Assembly: GCA_030532405.1 (NCBI GenBank)
Contig: JAUNLF010000002.1
Location: 186,001-250,000, forward strand
DNA from: Actinomycetaceae bacterium
Lineage (GTDB): Bacteria; Actinomycetota; Actinomycetes; Actinomycetales; Actinomycetaceae
Reading direction: 5' to 3'
Length of the DNA stretch: 64,000 nucleotides
Shown: piece after piece, positions 1 to 8,499 of the stretch
Layout of the letters: each line of letters begins with the position of its first letter
How positions within the stretch are numbered: position 1 is the first letter of the stretch
Position numbers and translations under genes: made by a program
Notes under the pieces: model-generated
Seen by the model: only the letters and a program-made list of their open reading frames with translations
Told to the model about the DNA's origin: nothing
The model's database searches: none

Positions 1-137
1 GGTATGGCGCGTTCCTGGTTGGGCCGCCCGTCATCGGCTACATCGCCAACTACACGGGTTACAAGTTGGCGCTCGGCTTTATTGTTTTGCCGGTGCTCAT
101 GTCGCTTTACCTGACGCGCTACCTCGACGAAAAGTAA
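1..137 (+). CDS. MFS transporter, C-terminal end only (partial)
   Basis: The window opens inside a gene. Read from base 3, 44 codons end in TAA at 135-137. The peptide has a Gly-Pro-Pro-Val-Ile-Gly-Tyr stretch followed by a hydrophobic segment and a short charged tail (YLDEK). This is how the last transmembrane helices of many major facilitator superfamily permeases look, so it is probably the end of a 12-helix secondary transporter. The substrate cannot be told from this fragment. It lies 162 bases upstream of murB on the same strand, with a hairpin between them, so co-transcription is doubtful. Confidence 0.55.
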   Translation, partial: YGAFLVGPPVIGYIANYTGYKLALGFIVLPVLMSLYLTRYLDEK

Positions 138-152
138 CCTGCGCTTGCGGTG

Positions 153-175
153 CGCCCTTATCGTGTATGAGGGCG
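153..175. terminator. hairpin between the MFS gene and murB
   Basis: A 9-bp stem (one G-T pair) closes a 5-base loop: CGCCCTTAT, CGTGT, ATGAGGGCG. No T-run follows, so it is only a possible terminator for the upstream gene. A very similar arm pair occurs before infA, where a T-run does follow. Confidence 0.4.
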
Positions 176-299
176 GACTGGGTTGCCTGAAGCCGTGCGC
201 CGCGGGGCGCGGTTGGGCGGCTGTATGCGGCGCGTGTCGTGCGCCCTCGTTTATATCCTGCGGTGGCGGTGACTAAAATGGGGCCAGAAAGGAAGGCTC

Positions 300-1517
300 A
301 TGGACAGTTGTAGCTTTTTCCCACAGGATCCGAATCCCGAACCGGTTGCGGCGGTGCAGTCGAACCGCCAGTACAAGCCCGACTCGGTGGATTTGCGCGA
401 TTGGACGACGCTTGGAGTTGGCGGGCCGGCCGCGAAGTTCGTGAAGGCGTCCAGTGAAGATGAGATTGTTGAGGCCGTGCGGGCCGCTGACGAGGCGGGC
501 GAGCCGGTCTTAATGCTCGGTGGCGGGTCGAACCTGGTCGTGTCTGACGAGGGGTTCTCCGGCACAGTTGTGCACGACATGCGGTCGGATGTGAAGGTCG
601 AGCATGACTCGGGCTGCGGCGGGGTTGTGATCCGCGTGAGCGCCGGCATGGAGTGGGATCAGCTGGTCGCGCTTGCCGTCCAAAATGACTGGAGTGGCCT
701 TGAGGCGCTCTCGGGTATTCCGGGCACGGTTGGCGCCGCGCCCGTGCAGAACATTGGTGCGTACGGGCAGGAGGTCGCCGACACGCTGTCCGCGGTCCGC
801 GTCTACGACCGCCTGGAGGGGCGCCGCCGCACGCTATTCCTGTCTGACGTGGAGCTCGGCTACCGCACGTCGATTCTGAAACGCTCCACCCTGGACCCGT
901 CGCTGTCGCAGGGCCGCGTGTGGGGGCCGACCGGCCGCTGGATCGTCCTCGCTGTCGAATTTCAAATGACCCACGCGTCACTTTCCGCACCCGTCGCGTA
1001 CGCGGAACTCGCGCGCAGGCTGGACGTCAACATCGGCGATCGAGTGGATCAAAGGCTGGTGCGCGAAAACGTCCTCGAACTTCGACGCGGAAAATCAATG
1101 CTACTTGACGACGATAACCGCAACACGTACTCCGCGGGATCCTTCTTTACAAACCCGATCATTCCCGAATCGGAAGCCGCGAAACTGCCCGAAAACGCGC
1201 CCAAGTTCCCCGTGCGTGCAATTGCACCGCGGGGTAGCGTTCCGGATCCAAACAAGATTCAAGAGGGCGTGCTAAAGACGTCCGCCGCATGGTTGATTAA
1301 CAACTCCGGGTTTGACCGCGGATACAAAGCGGACCCCGAATCCAACGCGTCACTGTCCACCGCGCACGTGCTCGCCCTGACAAACCGCGGGGGAGCAACC
1401 TCAGCCGAGATCGCCGCGCTCGCGGCCACCGTCCGCGACGGGGTCTTCGAAAAGTGGGGCATCGAGCTGGTTCCCGAACCCGTGCGCGTCGGCTGGGACA
1501 TCCCGCTGCTGGCCTAA
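300..1517 (+). CDS. murB: UDP-N-acetylenolpyruvoylglucosamine reductase (MurB)
   Basis: MurB reduces UDP-GlcNAc-enolpyruvate to UDP-N-acetylmuramate with NADPH and FAD, in the cytoplasmic stage of peptidoglycan synthesis. The 405-residue protein has the FAD-binding GGGSNLVVSD at about 74-83, the GIPGTVGAAPVQNIGAYGQE block at about 139-158, a GYRTS segment near 188 and the SAGSFFTNP block at about 278-286. The Ser of GSFF is the expected proton donor and the C-terminal GIELVPE supplies the expected Glu. The ATG start is supported by an AAGGAAGG ribosome binding site just upstream. A TAAAAT at 274-279 could be its -10 box. It is followed by a clear terminator, so it seems to be a single-gene unit. 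Confidence 0.97.
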   Translation: MDSCSFFPQDPNPEPVAAVQSNRQYKPDSVDLRDWTTLGVGGPAAKFVKASSEDEIVEAVRAADEAGEPVLMLGGGSNLVVSDEGFSGTVVHDMRSDVKVEHDSGCGGVVIRVSAGMEWDQLVALAVQNDWSGLEALSGIPGTVGAAPVQNIGAYGQEVADTLSAVRVYDRLEGRRRTLFLSDVELGYRTSILKRSTLDPSLSQGRVWGPTGRWIVLAVEFQMTHASLSAPVAYAELARRLDVNIGDRVDQRLVRENVLELRRGKSMLLDDDNRNTYSAGSFFTNPIIPESEAAKLPENAPKFPVRAIAPRGSVPDPNKIQEGVLKTSAAWLINNSGFDRGYKADPESNASLSTAHVLALTNRGGATSAEIAALAATVRDGVFEKWGIELVPEPVRVGWDIPLLA

Positions 1518-1523
1518 GGTGGG

Positions 1524-1551
1524 CGCGCGCCTAAGGCTGGCGCGCGGTTTT
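1524..1551 (+). terminator. intrinsic terminator of murB
   Basis: A perfect 8-bp stem CGCGCGCC/GGCGCGCG with a 7-base loop is followed by GTTTT. It lies 7 bases after the murB stop, between convergent genes. A second short palindrome (ACCCCGCGGGGT, about 1602-1613), with TTTT beyond it when read on the minus strand, may serve the opposing gene. Confidence 0.75.
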
Positions 1552-1664
1552 CGGGGTGGCCTGTAAACGCAGGCGGGGCCGGCGCACACGTGCCGGGGTA
1601 AAACCCCGCGGGGTGCGCCCGGTGCGGGCTGGCGCCCGCGCATACTCCGGGCTGGCGCCAGCGC

Positions 1665-3272
1665 CTAGGGCTTGAAGCGTTCCATTTCTTCAACGAGTAG
1701 GCGAAGGGCTTCGGGCGAGGTCAGCAGGTGGTTGTGGCCGAACATGTCGGCGGTGACGACGCGGGCACCCGGAAGCCACGAACCGGATGGAACTTGCTGG
1801 TCCCACTTGGCTTCAATGGACGTGATCTTGGAGTTCGCCCGCAAATCCGTGAACTGTCTGCGAATCTCGGGGTGCGACGGCATTAGGTTGTCAAAGCCAA
1901 GCGAGTGCGGCGCAAGATTTGCAACCTCGGAACCCGCGTACGGTGTGCCGAGCGAAACCATGCCGCGAACGCGCCAAGATTCCGCTCCACTCATCGTCAT
2001 TTTGCCAACCAGGCCGCCCTTGGAATGCGCAAAGATAACAACGTCCGTGAGGTCGTTTTCGCGCAGGTATTCATCCAGCCGATTCGACAGCAACTGGACC
2101 GGGCCGGGCGCAGAATCCAACGCGGGCACCAAGTGAACGTCCCACCCGGCCCTGCGGAGGGCGGCCCCGGCAAACTCCAAGTGCCGCCAAGTTTCAACGA
2201 TCCCAGGAATGCCGACCGCCACGGGCCGCCCGGGCGCGCGCAAATCCTGCAGCGACGCACCCGCCGCCACGCCCACCTCAGCGGCAAGAGTCCGCACACG
2301 CTGCGCACCGGCCCGCGCGTAGTCCGCCACCGCGAGCGGCACCGCCGTTCCCGCAGCCGGCAAACTTTTACGGTGGGAGTCCAGCTCCTCCCAAACCGCG
2401 CTGTCATCTGCCTCAAAGCGCACAGAGCCGTCCTCATCGGCAATAATGACGCCACCGTCGCCGAAGTTTTCAACCTCGCGTCGACCCGGCGCACCCTGCC
2501 GGCCAAGTTCGATCATGGCCCGCGCAACGTCGTCGGCGTGACGGACGATAACCGAATGCGCGCCGCCCTCAACCTCGATGATGGGCGCGATGACGTCAGT
2601 TCCGGACTGGGCGGCAAGTTGCAGGTCGTGAAGCCAGGCGCGTGAGGCGACGTAATCGTGTTCTCCGCGCATGAGGACGGTGCGGGCACGCGCATCCGCC
2701 AGCCGCATCCCGATCGGGTAAGTCAGCATCGCCGGCAGTGTTTGCATGAACCACACGATGCCCGACCGGGCGTAGGCACTCAGCGCAAACGCGGTCACAT
2801 CCAGGGGTTCGTGCACCGAGGACTGCAGGAACCGCAAACCCACCTGCCACGCGGTGCGCTCCAACGCGTTCACAGGAGGGCCGATCAACAGGATCCGGTC
2901 GATCCACTCCGGGTCGCGCGCGGCGAGCTCCGTGACAACCTGCGCCCCCATCGAATGACCTAGCACCACCGGATTCTTCACACCCTCAAACCGCAAAACC
3001 TGGTGAACCGCGGCGGCAAACCCCGCAATCGACAGCGGATGATCCGGCCGCGTCGCCTTCCCAAACCCAGGCAAGTCAAGCGAAATGACGTCACCGTACG
3101 GCACCAAAAGCTCCGCGAGTTTCAAAAAATACCCCGACGACACGCCAATTCCGTGTACGAGGACGAACGTGGGCTCGCCCTCGACATCAAAATCGCGGCG
3201 AAAACGGTGGACCCTGACCCGCATTCTGCGGCCGATCGAGACCACGGAGTTCGAAACGGAGTAGCTACCCAC
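1665..3272 (-). CDS. two-domain alpha/beta-hydrolase (tandem hydrolase/lipase-like protein)
   Basis: The protein (535 residues from the start chosen here) carries two alpha/beta-hydrolase domains. Domain 1, about 30-260, has LVHGIGVSSGYF, the nucleophile elbow GHSMG (Ser about 107), GEHD (Asp about 206) and GGAHS (His about 239). Domain 2, about 350-535, has GIPGIVETW, the elbow AHSKGG (Ser about 417), SLGTPYAGS and FGHNHLL (His about 513-515), which resembles triacylglycerol-lipase or PGAP1-like esterases. Both look catalytically complete, so an ester or amide substrate is likely but unknown. The open frame runs about 70 codons further upstream inside the deaminase gene, in shadow sequence. 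The GTG at 3272 overlaps the upstream stop by 8 bases; in-frame GTG at 3245 or ATG at 3224 are alternatives. The overlap suggests an operon with the deaminase gene. Confidence 0.8.
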   Translation of the reverse strand: MGSYSVSNSVVSIGRRMRVRVHRFRRDFDVEGEPTFVLVHGIGVSSGYFLKLAELLVPYGDVISLDLPGFGKATRPDHPLSIAGFAAAVHQVLRFEGVKNPVVLGHSMGAQVVTELAARDPEWIDRILLIGPPVNALERTAWQVGLRFLQSSVHEPLDVTAFALSAYARSGIVWFMQTLPAMLTYPIGMRLADARARTVLMRGEHDYVASRAWLHDLQLAAQSGTDVIAPIIEVEGGAHSVIVRHADDVARAMIELGRQGAPGRREVENFGDGGVIIADEDGSVRFEADDSAVWEELDSHRKSLPAAGTAVPLAVADYARAGAQRVRTLAAEVGVAAGASLQDLRAPGRPVAVGIPGIVETWRHLEFAGAALRRAGWDVHLVPALDSAPGPVQLLSNRLDEYLRENDLTDVVIFAHSKGGLVGKMTMSGAESWRVRGMVSLGTPYAGSEVANLAPHSLGFDNLMPSHPEIRRQFTDLRANSKITSIEAKWDQQVPSGSWLPGARVVTADMFGHNHLLTSPEALRLLVEEMERFKP

Positions 3273-4374
3273 GCGGGCCCTCAGACTGGCTAGGTTGGGC
3301 CGGCTGCGTGGCGTGGGCCGGCTGCGTGGCGCGGGCCGGCTGGTCGAGGGCGGCCGCGTCTTCGGACTCCAGCCACAGGTCGATTTGGCGTTTCCAGCGC
3401 TGCTTGTTGGCGGGCGAGGCCAGCGAGGCTTCAATAGAATCGCGGGCAAGTCCCGCCAGCTGGCGGTCGTTGAAACCAACGGAGCGGGCGTACTCGTACT
3501 GGTCTAACAGGCGCGAGCGGAACAGTAGCGGGTCGTCGGCGCCCAGCGCGATCGTTGCGCCGGCTTTCGCCATTTTGCGAAGCGGTACGTCCTCCAAGTT
3601 TTGGAAGACGCCCAGGGAAACGTTGGACGTGGGGCAGACCTCGAACGCGATTCCAGCTTCGATTAATCGGGCCAGGAGGGCGGGGTCTTCGGATGTCCTC
3701 ACCCCGTGGCCAAGTCGCGCGGGTTTCAGGTGGGCAACCACTTCGCGCACGTGTTCGGGGCCCAGCAGTTCACCGCCGTGGGGGACTCCGGCCAGGCCGG
3801 CGCGCCTCGCGATTCGGAACGCGGCAGAAAACTGGGACGTATCGCCCGCGGTCTCGTCGTTAGACAGGCCAAAACCGACGATTTCGCCCGGCTGGTCACC
3901 CGCGTACTGGGAGGCCAGGCGCGCGAGCGTGCGCGCATCCAGCGGATGCTTCATACGGGACGCCGCGACAATCACCGCGACCTCCACACCCGTCTCCTGC
4001 GTGGAGCGGCGCGCCTGATCCATCACGATCTCCAACGCCGGCGTCAGACCGCCCACCCAGGGGGCGTACGATGTTGGATCCACCTGAATCTCTAGCCGAA
4101 CCGAGCCTTCCGCAGCATCGTCCTCGGCGGCCTCACGAATAATGCGGCGCATGGCGGATTCTGAACGCACGAGCGATCGGGCCGCATCGTAAGAGCGTTG
4201 AAAACGGAACCATCCGCGCGCGTTTGCCGGCACGGTCAGCGGGTCGTTTTCAAGCAGGTGGGAGGGCAGGCGCACGCCGCGTTCTTTGGCCAGCTCAATC
4301 ATCGTGTCTGGCCGCATCGCACCCGTGAAGTGCAGGTGCAGGTGTGCCTTCGGTAGCTTCGCGAGGTCCCTCAT
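3265..4374 (-). CDS. add: adenosine deaminase family protein
   Basis: This 369-residue protein belongs to the metal-dependent adenosine/adenine deaminase family, which turns adenosine (or a related purine) into inosine plus ammonia. The N-terminal metal site is HLHLHF at 11-16, with FTGAM where classical enzymes have LDGAL. Further blocks are PHGGE (HAGE in the family), RLGHGVRT, FEVCPTSNVSLG and GADDPLLF, which supply the remaining metal and catalytic residues. The ATG at 4374 has GGAAGA 8 bases upstream, so the longer open frame upstream is not used. The C-terminus has a low-complexity Ala-Thr-Gln-Pro tail encoded by an 18-bp repeat. The substrate could be a modified purine, because the FTG variant marks an actinobacterial subgroup. 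It overlaps the hydrolase gene downstream. Confidence 0.85.
   Translation of the reverse strand: MRDLAKLPKAHLHLHFTGAMRPDTMIELAKERGVRLPSHLLENDPLTVPANARGWFRFQRSYDAARSLVRSESAMRRIIREAAEDDAAEGSVRLEIQVDPTSYAPWVGGLTPALEIVMDQARRSTQETGVEVAVIVAASRMKHPLDARTLARLASQYAGDQPGEIVGFGLSNDETAGDTSQFSAAFRIARRAGLAGVPHGGELLGPEHVREVVAHLKPARLGHGVRTSEDPALLARLIEAGIAFEVCPTSNVSLGVFQNLEDVPLRKMAKAGATIALGADDPLLFRSRLLDQYEYARSVGFNDRQLAGLARDSIEASLASPANKQRWKRQIDLWLESEDAAALDQPARATQPAHATQPAQPSQSEGPRG
3297..3343. repeat. 18-bp tandem repeat in the deaminase C-terminal tail
   Basis: Two copies of an 18-bp unit that begins GGGCCGGCTGCGTGGC (3297-3314 and 3315-3332) are followed by a partial third copy. On the minus strand they encode the repeated Ala-Thr-Gln-Pro-Ala tail. 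The in-frame unit length suggests slippage in a disordered tail. Confidence 0.85.
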
Positions 4375-4482
4375 GCGGTAAGTCTTCCACGAAAGCGCGA
4401 TCCGCGGTAGTTTGTCCGCCCCGAGGGCGCCGCGAAGCCTCGGCGGGTGGTGGTGGCGCCGCGTTTGTGATCCACTTGGATT

Positions 4483-5826
4483 GTGACAAAAATTCGACAC
4501 CGCCAACTACTGGATTACATGTCGGGCCCGGGCGCCCTGCAGCTAATCCGCGCGGGGTTACAGTCCGCGCCGGCACTGCCGCCGTCGCCGGGCCAATCGG
4601 CGTACCGGTACCTAACGGACTACGAGGTCGCCTCCTGGAAAGTCACCTCCACCCACGCGCGCCCAAACGCGGGTGCATCCGTGACCTACCGCGTGAACCT
4701 GGTGGGCCGCGGCAAACCGTTACACGTCGTTACTGTCGCATCCACCGAGTCCGTGCCGCGCGGCTCCACAATGGTCCTTCGCGCCGACCCGGCCGTGATC
4801 GCACCGGGCGCCGAATCGCCCTCCCCAATCCCAATAAACGTTTGGACTTTCCCGCACGACCCGCACCTGCCCGGCCTGCCGTGGGCGGCGGATAGCACCG
4901 CGATTTCGCGGGCGCTCAGCATTGAAAACCCTGAAATCAGGCCGGTTGTTTACCGGCCAACCAGGCGTTCGATGATTAGGATTTCCGAGGGCGGCTCGCC
5001 GGCGTATTGGGTGAAAGTGCTGAAGCCAAAGACCGCGCAGGCCGTGTTAGACACGCTGAGCTTGCTGAACGGGTCGCAGTTTCCGCACGCGCCCGTGGTT
5101 GCAACGCCCGCGCCCGGCGTGATCGTGCAGGCTCAGGGTCAGGGTGAGCCGCTTGCGAACCTGATTTCGCGCAGGCCTTTTGACGCGGCCCGAATGTTTG
5201 ACGAAATTAAGGGCGTCCTGGACGCGCTGCCTTCCGAAGTGGTTGACTTACCGCCGCAAAAGTCTTGGACCGACAGGCGCAAACACTACGCAAAAGCCCT
5301 GTCGCAAGCCCTGCCGGACCTGAAGTCCGCCGCCACCCAGCTTGTGCGCACTATCGACCAGCATCTGGTGTACGACCAGCGGCCCGTACCCACCCACGGA
5401 GACTTCTTCGAAGCGAACCTCCTCACCAACGGCACAAACATCACCACGGTGCTGGACCTGGATTCGCTGGGGCCCGGCACCCGCGCCGATGACTACGCGT
5501 GCCTGCTGGCCCACGTGTCAGTGCTACCGTTCCTGTCGCCCGGACGCTGGGTGAGCGCGCCCTCCACGGAACCTTGGCGAACCCGCCTGGACCAGTTCCT
5601 GCCCGGGAAACGGTGCCCGTCTTACCCGGACTCCGAGACCGTCCTAGAAGCGTGGCGCCTGCGCGCCGAACGCGAGGTCGCCCCCGCGGACCTGTACGCG
5701 CGGTGCGCCGCTGTAACACTGTCACTGGCATCGTCGGCCTCCCTACAACACGGGGAAGCCGAAGCCCGCGCACGCTTCGCCCGCGCCCAGTGGTGGGCCA
5801 AACTAGCCGGCGAATCCGACTGGTAA
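4483..5826 (+). CDS. aminoglycoside-phosphotransferase-fold (APH-like) protein
   Basis: The 447-residue protein has the kinase-fold signature of the APH/choline kinase superfamily in its C-terminal half: THGDFFEANLL at about 304-314 (Asp about 307, Asn about 312) and LDLDSLGPGTRADDYA at about 324-339, with a Lys in YWVKVL near 178 as the likely ATP-binding lysine. Residues 40-150 form a separate N-terminal part without a recognised motif. Such proteins often phosphorylate small metabolites, and resistance cannot be inferred. The GTG at 4483 is taken because the conserved-looking RQLLDYMSGPGAL lies downstream of it; ATG 4519 is an alternative. It is divergent from the deaminase gene (108-base gap), so the two may share a regulatory region. 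Confidence 0.75.
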   Translation: MTKIRHRQLLDYMSGPGALQLIRAGLQSAPALPPSPGQSAYRYLTDYEVASWKVTSTHARPNAGASVTYRVNLVGRGKPLHVVTVASTESVPRGSTMVLRADPAVIAPGAESPSPIPINVWTFPHDPHLPGLPWAADSTAISRALSIENPEIRPVVYRPTRRSMIRISEGGSPAYWVKVLKPKTAQAVLDTLSLLNGSQFPHAPVVATPAPGVIVQAQGQGEPLANLISRRPFDAARMFDEIKGVLDALPSEVVDLPPQKSWTDRRKHYAKALSQALPDLKSAATQLVRTIDQHLVYDQRPVPTHGDFFEANLLTNGTNITTVLDLDSLGPGTRADDYACLLAHVSVLPFLSPGRWVSAPSTEPWRTRLDQFLPGKRCPSYPDSETVLEAWRLRAEREVAPADLYARCAAVTLSLASSASLQHGEAEARARFARAQWWAKLAGESDW

Positions 5827-5877
5827 GCCCGCGGGCCCGAGCCAGCCCACCACCCGCACGCATCCCCGTCGCGTTGC

Positions 5878-5969
5878 CATTACCGGCGCGTACGAGGACG
5901 CCTCGGTAAACCTGTTGCGCTCATACGCGGACATTTACCATCACCGGCGTGCACGAGGACGCCTCGGAC
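5878..5969. repeat. imperfect direct repeat, 2 x about 32 bp
   Basis: The segment CCATTACCGGCGCGTACGAG (5878 onward) through GGACGCCTCGG recurs at 5938-5969, 60 bases later, with a few changes that are mostly transitions. It lies between two convergent genes. The core TACGAGGRCG also appears near 57763. The function is unknown. Confidence 0.6.
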
Positions 5970-6006
5970 ACTCGCCGACCCGCGAGTAACAACCGCCTTG
6001 CAACAC

Positions 6007-6043
6007 AAAACCGGCCGGTAGCGTCCCAAGGACGACCGGCCGG
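6007..6043 (-). terminator. terminator of the minus-strand hydrolase gene
   Basis: A 9-bp perfect stem CCGGCCGGT/ACCGGCCGG encloses an inner complementary pair (CGTCC/GGACG). On the minus strand it is followed by TTTTGTGTT. It starts 14 bases after the stop of the gene at 6058. Confidence 0.85.
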
Positions 6044-6057
6044 CTGTCAGCTTACGC

Positions 6058-6945
6058 TTACCCGTACAGGTTCGGGTTGCCCATTTCGTGTCTGCGGATT
6101 TGGGAGTTCATCCACATAACCATTGTCTCTAGTAGCATGGCGCTCACGGTTGGTTCGTTGAACACTTCGTGCTTGGCGCCGGGGACCTCGATCATTTCAA
6201 CCGAAGCTCCGCCCGTGCCCGCCTCTTGCGCGAAGTGCCAAGAAGCCGCCGGATTGCACGCAACATCGTCGGAGCCGTGGAAGATGATCAGCGGGTTTTG
6301 CCACCGGCTCGCACGCTTCATGGTTTCAAGGCCCTGCACCATGAGTGTTCCCGCAGTTTTCGCGGGAACTTTACCGTGGTAGTTGAGCGGATCCGTCTTG
6401 TAATCCTCAACAACCTTCGGGTCGCTCGCCAGGTCTTCAGGATTCAGCGCTGTCGTCGGAGTTCCGCCGGGCATCAGCAGTGTTGCCTTAGCGACCTTCC
6501 TCACGATTTCCGGATCCATGCCGCCGGTCGCGTCAAATGCAGGACCGGAAAGTACCACGCCGCGCACGTTACTCGGATCAACCAGGTTAGACGCCGCCGT
6601 CACCAGGCCGCCCATCGAATGCCCAAACAGGAACAGGTCGGAAGTGCGCATCATTGCCGCAACCTGCTTGCGAGCCTCCACGTGATCCTTAATCAACCCG
6701 CCAACGTCAACCTTTGCGCGCGGTCCCGGCGCGGTGCCGTGCCCGTACTGGTCGTACGTGTACACGTCAAAACCGGCCTCGCGTAGCGCGTCAATCACGT
6801 GCGTGTAGCGCCCCTGATGCTCTGCGTATCCGTGCAGTACCAGGACCGACGCCACCGGGTCCTGGCTCGTTAAATGCTTCTTAATCTCAGCTTTCATGAG
6901 CTCAAGTGTTTCAGATTTCACGGGTCTGCGCGCGTCCTCACCCAC
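6058..6945 (-). CDS. alpha/beta-hydrolase, monoacylglycerol-lipase-like (serine hydrolase, S33 type)
   Basis: The 295-residue cytoplasmic protein has no signal peptide. It has VLVLHGYAEHQGRY (the HG oxyanion region) at about 34-47, the elbow GHSMGG at 108-113 (Ser110), HGSDD near 223-227 (Asp) and GAKHEVFNE near 257 (His259). This is the layout of bacterial monoacylglycerol lipases and lysophospholipases of the hydrolase_4 family, which cleave monoglycerides or similar esters. The GTG start at 6945 has GAGGA 7 bases upstream. The gene is divergent from the AGCS symporter gene, with a 97-base gap that must hold both promoters, and ends in its own terminator. Confidence 0.85.
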   Translation of the reverse strand: MGEDARRPVKSETLELMKAEIKKHLTSQDPVASVLVLHGYAEHQGRYTHVIDALREAGFDVYTYDQYGHGTAPGPRAKVDVGGLIKDHVEARKQVAAMMRTSDLFLFGHSMGGLVTAASNLVDPSNVRGVVLSGPAFDATGGMDPEIVRKVAKATLLMPGGTPTTALNPEDLASDPKVVEDYKTDPLNYHGKVPAKTAGTLMVQGLETMKRASRWQNPLIIFHGSDDVACNPAASWHFAQEAGTGGASVEMIEVPGAKHEVFNEPTVSAMLLETMVMWMNSQIRRHEMGNPNLYG

Positions 6946-7042
6946 GTTTTCGTCCTCAAAAATGTTTGAAGTGTGAGACAGATAGTGGACGGTCCGTGGA
7001 TCGGTAGGTACCTTTTACACACCATCAACGAAGAAGGTCCAA

Positions 7043-8446
7043 ATGCTCCAGCAAACTTTTGAAAGCATTTCATCGGTCCTGTGGGGACCGTTTGTGCTCA
7101 TTCCGCTACTACTGGGAACGGGTCTGTACCTGACGATCCGTCTGGGTGGCCTGCAGTTCAAGATGCTAGTTCCCGCCATGAAACTTGCGTTCGTCAAGCG
7201 TTCCGACAGTGGGCTCGCAGCCGATTTGGAGGGCGATATCTCGCACTACCAGGCCCTCACGACAGCGCTCGCGGCAACTGTTGGCGTGGGTAACATCGCC
7301 GGAGTGGCAACCGCTATCCACATTGGCGGGCCGGGCGCGGTTTTCTGGATGTGGGTCACGGGCCTTGTCGGCATGGCTTCGAAATACGCTGAAGCGTTCA
7401 TGGGGTCGCGCTACCGCACGAAAGACGCCAACGGTGACATTTCGGGCGGCCCGCAGTACTACCTTGAACACGCTCCGAAGAACAAAACATTCGGCAAGGT
7501 TCTCGCGATCTCGTTCGCTATCTTCGCGACCCTCGCGTCGTTCGGTATTGGCAACATGACGCAGTCGAACGCGGTTGCAGGCCAGTTGCAGTCCTCGTTC
7601 GGCTGGGACCCAACCCTGGTCGGCCTGATCATGGCCGTGGGTGTGGGCGCGGTGCTGATTGGCGGCATCAAGTCGATCGGTCGCGTAACCGCGGCGTTCG
7701 TTCCGTTCATGATCATCCTGTACGTCGGCGGTGCGCTGATCATCCTCGCACTGCACGCGAGTGCAATCCCGGGTGCGCTCGCCCTCATCATCACGGACGC
7801 GTTCACGGGCACGGCGGCAACGGGCGGATTCGTAGGGTCCGTGTTCCTAATCGCACTGCAATACGGTGTGGCCAGGGGTATTTTCTCTAACGAATCCGGC
7901 ATGGGTTCCGCGGCAATCGCGGCGGCGGCCGCGAAGACTCGCCACCCGGTGCGTCAGGGCCTGGTCTCTATGACTCAAACGTTCATTGACACGATCATCG
8001 TCGTAACCATGACGGCTCTGGTCATCGTCGTAACCGACGCTTGGCAGACCGGCATCGACGGGGCGCCCCTAACCGCGGAAGCGTTCTCGATCGGCTTCCC
8101 CGGAACGCAAGGCCACTTCATCGTGGCGGTGTCCGTCGTGTTCTTCGCGTTCTCCACGGTCCTGGGGTGGGCGTACTACGGTGAGCGCTCCACCGAGCGC
8201 CTAGTCGGCGTGAAGGGCGTCAAGTTCTACCGCTTCGCCTTCACGATCGTCGTGTTCATCGGCGCTATCACCGAGCTGAAAGCCGTGTGGGCGTTCTCCG
8301 ACATGATGAACGCATTAATGGCGATTCCAAACCTAATCGGCCTGCTACTCGCGTCCGGCCTGATCGTGCGTGAAACGAAGGCGTACCTAGAGAAGGATCC
8401 CGACCTTACCAACGCGCAAGACTTCCTCGCTCCCGATTGGAAGTAA
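7043..8446 (+). CDS. sodium:amino-acid symporter, AGCS family
   Basis: The 467-residue integral membrane protein belongs to the alanine or glycine:cation symporter family, which imports small neutral amino acids with sodium. Family signatures seen are LGGLQFKML near 33, ALTTALAATVGVGNIAGVATAI at about 72-92 (split here: the core is VGVGNIAGVA), GPGAVFWMWV, GGPQYYLE near 136, IFSNESGMGSA near 277 and TVLGWAYYGERS near 372. About ten or eleven hydrophobic segments can be picked out. The ATG start follows a GAAGAAGG stretch. It is monocistronic and ends at a GC-rich hairpin shared with the convergent aminotransferase gene. Confidence 0.93.
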   Translation: MLQQTFESISSVLWGPFVLIPLLLGTGLYLTIRLGGLQFKMLVPAMKLAFVKRSDSGLAADLEGDISHYQALTTALAATVGVGNIAGVATAIHIGGPGAVFWMWVTGLVGMASKYAEAFMGSRYRTKDANGDISGGPQYYLEHAPKNKTFGKVLAISFAIFATLASFGIGNMTQSNAVAGQLQSSFGWDPTLVGLIMAVGVGAVLIGGIKSIGRVTAAFVPFMIILYVGGALIILALHASAIPGALALIITDAFTGTAATGGFVGSVFLIALQYGVARGIFSNESGMGSAAIAAAAAKTRHPVRQGLVSMTQTFIDTIIVVTMTALVIVVTDAWQTGIDGAPLTAEAFSIGFPGTQGHFIVAVSVVFFAFSTVLGWAYYGERSTERLVGVKGVKFYRFAFTIVVFIGAITELKAVWAFSDMMNALMAIPNLIGLLLASGLIVRETKAYLEKDPDLTNAQDFLAPDWK

Positions 8447-8452
8447 GCAGAA

Positions 8453-8482
8453 GGGGGCGGCCGGAAAACTCCGGCCGCCCCC
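8453..8482. terminator. bidirectional hairpin between symporter and aminotransferase genes
   Basis: A 12-bp perfect stem GGGGGCGGCCGG/CCGGCCGCCCCC with a 6-base loop sits in the 53-base gap between two convergent stop codons. T-runs are poor on both sides, so termination efficiency is uncertain. Confidence 0.75.
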
Positions 8483-8499
8483 ACTTGCAACTACGGAAG

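Noticed and set aside
3273-3479. Upstream 69-codon extension of the tandem hydrolase
   Set aside because: The segment lies inside the deaminase gene and reads as Pro/Arg/Ser-rich shadow sequence; the hydrolase fold begins only after 3272.
4375-4506. 44-codon N-terminal extension of the deaminase
   Set aside because: A good ribosome binding site precedes ATG 4374 and the metal-binding HxH motif starts normally ten residues later.
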